From: Lentisphaerota bacterium
GTDB lineage: Bacteria; Verrucomicrobiota; Kiritimatiellia; JAAZAB01
Assembly (NCBI GenBank): GCA_016182435.1
Contig: JACPGN010000271.1
Location: 1-15,719, forward strand
DNA length: 15,719 nucleotides
Direction of reading: 5' to 3'
The translations under genes and the position numbers were made by a program. The notes beneath the pieces were generated by a model, which worked only from the letters and a program-made list of their open reading frames with translations, had not been told where the DNA came from and did no database searches. The first letter of the stretch is position 1. The number at the start of each line of letters is the position of its first letter. Positions 1-8,200 of the stretch are shown one piece after another.

Positions 1-1
1 A

Positions 2-1114
2 GGCATTTTTATTGTTTCGCGTTTTATCATCGCCGCGTTTTATGCTTCGATTCCCGATGTGGGATTCGAGCCGATGGTGACGATTATCGTTCCCTGCCGT
101 AACGAGGCCGATGCCATTGCCAAGACCATTATGCGCATTTATGCGGAGGGGTATCCGCATCACAAACTGGAGGTCATTGTCGTGAACGACGCCTCCACGG
201 ACACCACGCTGGACGAAATGCGGCGAGTCCAGTCATGTTTTCCGTCGCTGGTGATTGTTGATTTCGAGAAAAACCGCGGGTTGGCTCAGGGGATGGCGGT
301 GTGTACGCTCCTGGCGCGCGGCGAGATTTTGATCTTTGTCGATTCGGACACCTTTATCCGGCCCGGTTCCGTGCGGAAAATCTGCCAGGGCATGGCCGAC
401 CCGCGCGTGGGCGGGGTGTCCGGACATACGGACGTGGAAAACGTAGACACGAATATCCTGACCCGCATGCAGGACGTGCGCTACTATGTGTCGTTCAAGG
501 TCATGAAGGCGGCGGAAAGCATGTTTGCGGCGGTCAGTTGTCTGCCGGGTTGTTTTTCAGCCTATCGCAAAATCTGTGTTCTGAACGCGCTGGATCACTG
601 GCTGAACAGGAAGTTTCTGGGCGTGTACGGGGCCTTCGGCGATGACCGGAGTCTGACCAATCTGGTGTTGAGGGATTACCGGATCCTTTATGACGATGAA
701 GCGCTGGCCACGACGCTTGTTCCCGACCAATGGAACAAATATATTCGCCAGCAGGCTCGTTGGACCCGTTCCTGGGTGCGCGAGATTTTTACGGCCGGCA
801 CATTCATGTGGCGCAAACATCCGGCGGCGGCCATTGCCTGGTACGCCATGATGTTTCTGCCGATCCTGGAGCCGGTGGTGATGGTGCAGGCGCTGATTCT
901 CGGGCCATTGATCTTCGGTCAGATGACCTCGTACTATATCATTGGGGTTTCCGCCATCACGACGGTGTGGTCCCTGTATTATCTGGAAAAAACCGGCCGC
1001 AAATCCTGGTGGACAGGCATTGTGTTTACGCTGACCTATGTGCTATTTTTCAGTTGGCAGGTTTATTATGCGCTGGCTACCATGCGGCGTCCACAGTGGG
1101 GGACCCGCGGATAG
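2..1114 (+). CDS. Processive family 2 glycosyltransferase, hyaluronan synthase/PgaC-like (5' partial)
   Basis: Inner-membrane polysaccharide synthase that would polymerise a beta-linked sugar from a nucleotide-sugar on the cytoplasmic side and pass the chain outward. The reading frame is open to the window edge: before the GTG at 59 it encodes a hydrophobic stretch (IFIVSRFIIAAFYAS), which fits the N-terminal membrane helix of this family, so the true start lies upstream. In the visible 370 residues the catalytic motifs are all present: VNDAST (D63), FVDSDT (D114, D116), GDDR (D214, D215) and QQARW (250-254). The last is the Q/RxxRW signature of processive synthases. Three membrane segments follow (about 277-300, 308-326, 338-360). 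GDDRSLTN and the following IRQQARWTRSWVRE are closer to hyaluronan synthase/NodC than to cellulose synthase. It is the synthase of the exopolysaccharide locus. Substrate (GlcNAc, GlcA/GlcNAc or other) is not decidable. Confidence 0.9.
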   Translation, partial: GIFIVSRFIIAAFYASIPDVGFEPMVTIIVPCRNEADAIAKTIMRIYAEGYPHHKLEVIVVNDASTDTTLDEMRRVQSCFPSLVIVDFEKNRGLAQGMAVCTLLARGEILIFVDSDTFIRPGSVRKICQGMADPRVGGVSGHTDVENVDTNILTRMQDVRYYVSFKVMKAAESMFAAVSCLPGCFSAYRKICVLNALDHWLNRKFLGVYGAFGDDRSLTNLVLRDYRILYDDEALATTLVPDQWNKYIRQQARWTRSWVREIFTAGTFMWRKHPAAAIAWYAMMFLPILEPVVMVQALILGPLIFGQMTSYYIIGVSAITTVWSLYYLEKTGRKSWWTGIVFTLTYVLFFSWQVYYALATMRRPQWGTRG

Positions 1115-1155
1115 TGACTGATATATGAACAACCGCTATGAAAAACAAGATGATT

Positions 1156-1232
1156 ACCACGGATAGCACGGATAGCACTGATATGGAATTGGGCCGGCTT
1201 TTCCCATCCGTGTTATCAGTGTAATCAGTGGT
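1156..1232. repeat. Imperfect inverted repeat built of CACGGATA/CACTGATA units
   Basis: The arms 1156-1182 and 1206-1232 are 27 nt each and pair at 21 of 27 positions, around a 23-nt loop. Each arm holds three 9-nt units of the form CAC(G/T)GATAN, so the element is both tandem and inverted. It lies in the 193-nt gap between the GT2 and the next gene, 41 nt after the GT2 stop. I recall similar ACACGGATAACACGGAT strings as dispersed noncoding repeats in environmental, especially PVC, genomes, but only one copy is in this window. It could fold into a transcript hairpin after the GT2 gene; there is no U-tract. Confidence 0.7.
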
Positions 1233-1233
1233 T

Positions 1234-1255
1234 TCCGCCATAGGCGGATCCGCCT
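1234..1255. repeat. Short alternating palindrome TCCGCC-ATA-GGCGGA-TCCGCC
   Basis: TCCGCC (1234-1239) pairs with GGCGGA (1243-1248). GGCGGA can instead pair with the following TCCGCC, as part of the perfect 14-nt palindrome AGGCGGATCCGCCT at 1242-1255. The site directly follows the larger inverted repeat and precedes the next gene by about 50 nt. Its function is unknown; it may be part of the same dispersed element. Confidence 0.5.
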
Positions 1256-1307
1256 GAGGAGGAGATTTTCTTGGGTTACGGGCATAGCCCGCATTAGGGG
1301 GAACATT

Positions 1308-4300
1308 ATGAACTCAAGCCATGAACCTCGTCCGCCCCTTCAGCCGCCACGGCCTGAATGGGGCGATGAATTCAGGCCGGAAAGCAAACTCAAACGGCCG
1401 TTGCAGCCGGTGCGGGTCAGGTACACCCAGGCCTGGCTGTATTTCCTTCTGGCCGCCTGTTTGGTTGTCGCCTGGTGGGGACCGGGCCGAATGGTCTTGC
1501 ATCAATATCTGCACCGGCCTGTCAAAACCGGCGTCCCGCGCGACGCCTATGCCTTTGTGACCCTCGCTTATTCGGGCGTTTCCGACCAGACCAACGATGT
1601 CAGTTTGACTCGCTTCCGTGAGCAGTTCCAGGCCTTGCGGACGCATGGGTACACACCCATTGCTCTGAACGACGTCGAGGAATTGCTGCACGACGGCAAA
1701 CCCCTGCCGCGCAAGGCGATTTTGTTGACGTTCGATCAGTCCCGGAAATCGTCCTACTTTGACGTGCGTTCCATTCTGAGCCGGCACAACTGGAACGCCG
1801 TCATGTTCATCTGGACGCTGCCGATCGAGCAGGAGGACCCGTCGAGCCTTCGCTGGCCGTACATACGCTACATGTTGCGCTCCCGCTTATGGGAGATCGG
1901 CGCTCAGGGCCACAACGGGTTTGAACAGGTTCCCGCAGATGCGGCGGGACATCAAGGCAATTTTCTGACCACCCCCCAATGGCTCGCCAGGGACCATCGC
2001 TATGAAACAATGGAAGAGTTCAAGAACCGCATTGTCAAGGACCATGAACAATGCCTCCAATTGATCCGGGATCATGTCGGCGTAAAGCCGATCGCCTTCG
2101 CCTATCCGTATGGCGATTTCGGCCAATATGAGAGCCGCGCGCTGTTGACCCGCCGGATCAACCTGGATTTTGTCGGGCGTTATTATGCGTTCGGATTCGT
2201 TTCGGCCAACAAGGCGTTGAACTCGCGCTTCAGCGACGCGCGCTGCTTGAACCGGCTGCTGGTGAAACCCGAATGGAGCGCGGACGATCTGATTAACCGG
2301 TTGGAGAAGTCATGGCCGGTCCAAGCCGGTTACGCCGACTTGAGGACAGTGGCGGTACCTTCGGCCTGGATCGTTGACTGGGGCGCGATGGCCCTCCAGC
2401 CCGGCGAAATCGGATTATGCGCCCCCACGAACGTCACCGGCGCCAAGATGTGGCTCTCCGGCAGCGACCTTTGCCGGGATTTTCATGTCCGGCTTTCGTT
2501 CCGACTGCTCGGCGGCCAGTTCGGCATTTATGTCAGGGCCTCGCCGAATGAAGAATCCTACGTATATCTGGGCATGGACGGCGCCGGCGATGTCTGGTTG
2601 CGGCAAAAACATGCGGGATCGGAGCCGTTTACCCTGGCTTCAGCGCGGTCCGCCCTGATGACCAACACCGTCCATGATCTCGAATTGTTTGTTCGCCAGA
2701 AATTACTGTTTGCGAGCTTAGACGGACGTTCCCTGTTCAAGGAAACGGCCGTCATGCGCGGCGAACCCAGTCCCGGCATGTTCGGGCTCAGCGTCTGGGA
2801 CCCGGACAAGGGCCGGGCGCGCGCCGGCATGACGCGCTTTGCCCTGGAGAATCAGAAGCCGACCATGGCGCAATGGAATCCTCCGGAGATCAAACCGCCC
2901 GATTTGACGCACTGGATTCAGAAGAATGCGTATCGGCTGACCCATCTCAGTCCGCCGTGGTTGCGGATCACCCCGCAGGGTCTGGTGCAGACGGCGTCCT
3001 GGGACCCTGAGTTGTTCCGGATGCTGGCCAAGGCCTACTGCCTTGAGTTGTTGCCCAATATCAAGTTTGAGAATGAACATTGCCTTGAGGAGATATCGCC
3101 TTCAAATCTGGCGGACAAGGTTAAATCCCTGCGTCTGGAGGGTGTGACGGTCAACGTGTCTGAACTCAACAGCTCCACGGCGATGGCGCAGCTGACCAAA
3201 TGGATGCAACGCTGCGACCAAGCGATGGAACAGCAGCATTTGCCTTGGGCGGTGGAGCTTCCGGCCATGCTGGAGCGCCCCGCGCTGTTGCCGGCCATGC
3301 TGGCGATGGTTCCGAACCTTCACCTGGCCGTTGGTCCGGACTCGCCGCTTTTGTCTCCGGACGCGCGGTTCACTAACACAATGATCAAGGTGGAATCCGT
3401 GCCGCTTCCTTCGGAAGTTGACTTGTCCCTGTATTACGAAATCACCGGATTGGGAACCTCGGACGGCAAGCTGACCAAAGAGGCGCGCGCGGAACTGTTG
3501 CGGCAGGATGGATTCAATGCCTTCGAAGCCGGTGATTACCAGAAAGCGATTACGTTGTGGACCCAATGGCTGAACCAGGACCCCGGCAATGAAGAGCCGC
3601 TGATGCTGATCGGCGACGCCTGGCTGCGCATGGATGACACGGCCCAGGCGCTGAGCTTTTATGAAAAAAGCCTGGATGTCAATCCCGGCCAGATTGGGCT
3701 GGCCATCCGGCGCGCGCGGCTGTTGGACAATCTCGGCAAGTCCGAGGAAGCCATGCAAGCGCTCAATCTATATGCCCGGGTGTTTCCGGACAGCGTGCCG
3801 ATTGTGCTGGCCCAGGCTGATTGGCTGATACGACATAATCGCCGGCGGGAAGCCGATGGCCTGGTTCGGAGGGTTCTGGAGCGCGATCCGAATGATATCA
3901 CGGCCCTCACGATGCTGCATGGGTTGCTGGAAACCCCGGCCGAACGATACGCTAATATGCGCCGGATGACCGATATCGCATCGCAGCCGGTCATGCAGTA
4001 TGTTCTGGGGGAAGCGATCCTGAACAATGAATTGCTGGCGTTGCCGGAGTCCTGCATGTTGCTGAATCTCGCGAACCGCATCGTGCGCGAGACTTCCGAC
4101 GATCGTCTGCGCAGTGTCTATCAGAAGATGCTGCCCCGCGCGGAAGCGGTGAGCGAGAGCTTTGTGGAGGGCAAACCGTCGTCGTCGTGGACCATTTGGG
4201 GAGCCGAATTCCCTCCGGAGGAGGGGCAAATGCGACTGGGCGCCCGCAAAACGCAGCAGGAAGCATCATTGCGGCTCAAGGGGTCGGATACCCTGCACAA

Positions 4301-5225
4301 CGGCTTTGTTGAGGTCACGATTGACGAGGTAAAAGGGTTTTTGTGGTTATACGCGCGTCGCTCAGTCAATGATATGATTCGCTTTGGATTCGATCAAACC
4401 GGGAATGCTTACCTGCAGGTCTGGCGGCACAGTCGCCTGGTCTCCAATGAAGTCCGGCCGTGGCTCAAACCGCGGGGACCGGTCCTCCTGCGGCTGGAAC
4501 TGAAAGGTGACGGCGCCGCGGGCTTCGTGAATGGGCAACCGCTGTTCAGCGTGCCGGCGACGATTCCGCCGGACATGGTCTATGGCTGGTGGGGAATGGC
4601 GCCCTATTCCCCGTTGCCGGGGAAGGCCTATACCACACTGCATTCGTTGTCGGGGGGCCCTTTGCCCGTGCAAATCGCCGTTCTGGCGGATGCGCCGAAC
4701 ACCATGCCGGAGGACATGCTGCTCGAGGCGTTCAAACCCTACACGCGGACCCTTTCCGTGGTGGCGCCGCCATGGTTGTCGCAAGGGCCGGATGGCCGCT
4801 TGCAGAAAACAATGGGGCCGAATGAAATGACCGTGCGCATGTTTTGCAGCTATCACCGCATTCGGCTATTGCCGCTCATTCAGATGGAGTTTGAAGAAAC
4901 CATCGGCGCCGACCTGTTGAAAAAAACGGCGGACGAGCTTCGGGTGCGCGGGTTTGTTCTCCTGCCCACCCGAATGCCCTCCGACGCCTGGTTCGCCCAG
5001 TTGACGCGCCAACTGGAGGCCTCGCCGCTTGACATCCTCGTTGTGGCGCCGGACATGAAAAAGGGCGTGGCCAAGGTAAGGGAGGTCAATCTGGGGATTG
5101 GAATATTTCCAGGTCCGGACAAGACCCGAACCATCCTGATCGAGCCGTTTGAAAGCGAGGCCGAAGAGGAGACACCGCTCCATTTTGGCTGGCCTTTGGC
5201 GCAGGATCGGATACTCTGGATGTGA
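1308..5225 (+). CDS. Membrane-anchored periplasmic scaffold: PgaB-like pseudo-deacetylase, ConA-like and TIM-barrel-like modules, TPRs
   Basis: The ATG is preceded by TTAGGGGG with a 5-6 nt gap. Domains of the 1305-residue product: Pro-rich cytoplasmic tail (1-42); one membrane helix (43-60); a polysaccharide deacetylase (CE4, PgaB N-terminal type) domain (about 75-335); jelly-roll/concanavalin-like domain (345-515); a half-barrel resembling GH18/YaaH proteins (535-715); TPRs (725-876); a second concanavalin-like domain (950-1115); a second GH18-like segment (1119-1290). The PgaB relation is visible in RYETMEEFKNRI and YPYGD (266-270). Catalytic residues are degraded: E. coli PgaB Asp115, His184 and His189 correspond to Gln144, Gln200 and Phe205 here, and the GH18 DxxDxDxE motif is absent from both half-barrels. 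I infer a structural or sugar-binding role in the periplasm, bridging the synthase and the export machinery. It lies downstream of the synthase in the same direction and meets the minus-strand operon tail to tail, 6 nt apart. Confidence 0.8.
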   Translation: MNSSHEPRPPLQPPRPEWGDEFRPESKLKRPLQPVRVRYTQAWLYFLLAACLVVAWWGPGRMVLHQYLHRPVKTGVPRDAYAFVTLAYSGVSDQTNDVSLTRFREQFQALRTHGYTPIALNDVEELLHDGKPLPRKAILLTFDQSRKSSYFDVRSILSRHNWNAVMFIWTLPIEQEDPSSLRWPYIRYMLRSRLWEIGAQGHNGFEQVPADAAGHQGNFLTTPQWLARDHRYETMEEFKNRIVKDHEQCLQLIRDHVGVKPIAFAYPYGDFGQYESRALLTRRINLDFVGRYYAFGFVSANKALNSRFSDARCLNRLLVKPEWSADDLINRLEKSWPVQAGYADLRTVAVPSAWIVDWGAMALQPGEIGLCAPTNVTGAKMWLSGSDLCRDFHVRLSFRLLGGQFGIYVRASPNEESYVYLGMDGAGDVWLRQKHAGSEPFTLASARSALMTNTVHDLELFVRQKLLFASLDGRSLFKETAVMRGEPSPGMFGLSVWDPDKGRARAGMTRFALENQKPTMAQWNPPEIKPPDLTHWIQKNAYRLTHLSPPWLRITPQGLVQTASWDPELFRMLAKAYCLELLPNIKFENEHCLEEISPSNLADKVKSLRLEGVTVNVSELNSSTAMAQLTKWMQRCDQAMEQQHLPWAVELPAMLERPALLPAMLAMVPNLHLAVGPDSPLLSPDARFTNTMIKVESVPLPSEVDLSLYYEITGLGTSDGKLTKEARAELLRQDGFNAFEAGDYQKAITLWTQWLNQDPGNEEPLMLIGDAWLRMDDTAQALSFYEKSLDVNPGQIGLAIRRARLLDNLGKSEEAMQALNLYARVFPDSVPIVLAQADWLIRHNRRREADGLVRRVLERDPNDITALTMLHGLLETPAERYANMRRMTDIASQPVMQYVLGEAILNNELLALPESCMLLNLANRIVRETSDDRLRSVYQKMLPRAEAVSESFVEGKPSSSWTIWGAEFPPEEGQMRLGARKTQQEASLRLKGSDTLHNGFVEVTIDEVKGFLWLYARRSVNDMIRFGFDQTGNAYLQVWRHSRLVSNEVRPWLKPRGPVLLRLELKGDGAAGFVNGQPLFSVPATIPPDMVYGWWGMAPYSPLPGKAYTTLHSLSGGPLPVQIAVLADAPNTMPEDMLLEAFKPYTRTLSVVAPPWLSQGPDGRLQKTMGPNEMTVRMFCSYHRIRLLPLIQMEFEETIGADLLKKTADELRVRGFVLLPTRMPSDAWFAQLTRQLEASPLDILVVAPDMKKGVAKVREVNLGIGIFPGPDKTRTILIEPFESEAEEETPLHFGWPLAQDRILWM

Positions 5226-5231
5226 CGCCGG

Positions 5232-8200
5232 TCAGAAGGTGCTGGTGAGGCCCCCCTGGATGTTGTGTTCGGTGTAGTTGGGCAACGCATCCACGGAGCC
5301 GACAAAGAAGAATTCGAGGAAGCGTCCCCACTTTGCGCGCCACGTGACGCTGACGCCCACCGCCGGCTGGAACCCCTGATCCGGGTCTGGGCCTGGATAC
5401 CAGCCCTCCTTCTCGCCCCGGGTTTTGCGGTCCTGATAGGCTTGAATGTCTTCATCGCGAGCCCGGTCCCGGTATTGTCCGACGCGGACCTGTGCGTCGC
5501 CGTAGAAACGAGGATAGGCGCGTTGAATCTTGGAGTACACATAGTACCGCTGTTGCCAGTACGGTGTCCAATAGTCCGGGTTGTATTTATCGGCGGTGAT
5601 AAAGGAGCCCAGCAGACCGAGATAAATGCCGGCGCGCTCCGCGATAAGCCAGTTGTTGTCGAAATCAAGATTGAGGAAGGCGTTTTTATCGGAAAGGGCG
5701 GTGTAACGGCCACGACCGAAGATGTTCCACCAATCCGTCACGCGCCAGAAGCCAGCGAGGGCCCCCGCGTCGTAGGTGACCACCCGGTATCTGGCAGGAA
5801 TGACGTCGTGTTCGTACCGGGCCATGGCATCCAGGGCCAACACCGGCTTCCACTGGTATTCGACCGAGCCGCCGAGTTGCTGTTCGTCATTGGTGATGCT
5901 TCCGGAGAACTCACGCAGGATGGCGCCCAGGGAGAGGAGCGAGCCGTTGCTGAACCGGTAGCCGCTCCGTCCCCCGACGTTTCTTTCGGTGGACTTGTAT
6001 TTTCGCTTAGTCACAATGTTGGTTGAAATGGTGACGGGATCGTAGGTCGTTATGGTCGTATCGGAGACGGTGTCGGAGCCGTCGGTGGTTTCGGTCCTTT
6101 GCCGGACGACCGTGACCTTGGTGGTTTCCACCGACATCCAGTTGTTGGATATGATTTCCTGGCGGATGTTGCCGTAGCTGGCATTCGCTTCGATCGTCAG
6201 GCGGGGATTGATGTTGATGCCCGCCCGGCCCAAGGCGTACCATTTTTCCAATTGAATATTGGCGCGCGTGGAGTCAACTTCGGCGCCGACATACGGTTCG
6301 CTGAGCGAAATCCAGCGTTGTTTCTTGCGGCGCTCCACCTCTTCGGTGAAAGGAGCCGCATAGGTTCCGGCGAGATGCTCTTTTACATACGTGGAGAGCG
6401 TGTTGAGCGGCACATCCGGATAGCCGTCGCGCTCAAGCTCTTTCAGCGTGTCCTGGGCCAGGTAGAGTTTCCCGTTAAGGGCGGCAATCTCGGCGCGCAT
6501 CCGCCGGGCCAGGAAGACCGGATGATTTTCAAAAGCGCGCTGCACAACGTCCTGACCGCTCTCGTGACGCGCGGGCTCGTAGCGCTGATATACCAGCGGA
6601 TTGTCTCCTTTCAGAGCATACCCGAAGCCGCTTTGAATGAACCCCAGATCATAATTCAGGTGGGCTTCGTTGAGCAAGGTCTCGCAGATGTTGTCCATAT
6701 TGGGCACATTGCAGTCGACCTCCTGGCCGATATCGCCGAAGGGATAGGCCACAAACCGGCAGTCTTGTTTCTCCAGGCCGAGCTCTTTGATGATTATTTC
6801 CCGGCTGGTCTTGAACTCGCGCCGGATGCGGTCAAAATACGCCCGCAAAGTTTCCGGCCGGTTGCGCGCAGGGTCCCAAAGCCGGTTCGGCAGGGGATTG
6901 ACCAGGTATCCTTGCTCGTCAACGGCGGCGGGCAAGCCGGCGTCTATAAGATGGCTGCCATAGACCCAGACGCCGGTTTCTGCATGGCGGCGCAATTCGT
7001 CCCAGGAAGCAATATAGATATCATGCCGGAGAATATTGCCGAGAGGAATGTTCATCCCGAATTGAACGCCCATTTCCTCGGCAATCGGCGTGCCGAAAAG
7101 CAGCGACGAACGCAAGGCGTCGTCAAACGTCACACAGGCGATTTTTTCGGGATGATATTCCCGCAGGGAAGAGGGCTTCGGTTTGTCTTCGCCGGTGAAG
7201 CTGTATTTGATCCAGCGCCACATCCGGTTCAGAACCGGCCGGGTGTCGTCTCGGGACGGGTTCTGCCGTGCGTTAAAATAGGCGGGAATCTGGTCCGGCG
7301 CGATCACCTTGAACCCGGCGCGCTGCAGGGCCTGAATGTGCTCACGGAATCGGCGCGCCGACATCATCGGCGTCCACTCGCTGGGCGACAGCCCGTGATA
7401 CAACAGCACCAGCACGGCGCCGCGCGCGCCTTCCTCCTCGAGACGGTTCAGCATCAGCAACGCATCATAGTAATTGCCGCGCGCATACTCCAGCCTCGCC
7501 ATCTGATAGTAGCGGTACGGATCATACGGATTAAATCGGGCCAGAACATCCTTCAGGCGCTGCTCCGCCTCGTCCACTTGTCCGCGCGCGAGGGCAATTT
7601 CCAGGATGCCGTTCTTGGCCCGGAGATTGTCGCGGTTGGAATCCTTCAAGACATTCTCGAACAACTCCTTGGCGTAGAAGTATTGCCGATCCATGATAAG
7701 TAGTTCGCCAAGGAACAGGCGCATCGAGACGTTGCGCGGATCGCAGTCCACGGCCTCACGCGCCACCGCAATGGTTTTGGGGAGCGGATAGTCTTTCGGA
7801 TTCGCGGCGCTCAGGTCGCGCAGCAGCAACACCATGCGGCGCAGGAGTTGGCTTTTTATCGCTTTGTTTTCCGTGCGGTCAACGAGTTTCCGCAACTCCT
7901 TGACCGCCTCGGCCGGTTTGCGACTGAACTCGGCAATGTCGGCCATCAGGGTCAGAGCCTTGACATTGTCCTTGTCCATTTTCAGGACGTGCTGGCCTTC
8001 CTCGGCGGCCATTTCCAGGTCGCCGATATACAACAGGTTCTGGGCAAGGGACAAACCGTACGCGACGTTCTCGGGAGCCTGTTGGCAGATAAACGTCCAA
8101 TGCGGCAAGGCCTCCTCAAAGTCCTGATGAGCCAGAAGCGCTGTGGCGAGCTGCAGCCGCACATCCAGCCGGTCGGGGTCCTGTTTCAGCAAGTCGCGCA

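Noticed and set aside
3102..3758. 218-codon open frame on the - strand
   Set aside because: Antisense to the scaffold gene; Arg/Gln/His-rich composition typical of a reversed GC-rich gene.
6099..7703. 534-codon open frame on the + strand
   Set aside because: It is fully antisense to the exporter fusion, whose TPR, deacetylase and barrel motifs are clear. The product lacks domain features, and long antisense frames are expected at this GC content.
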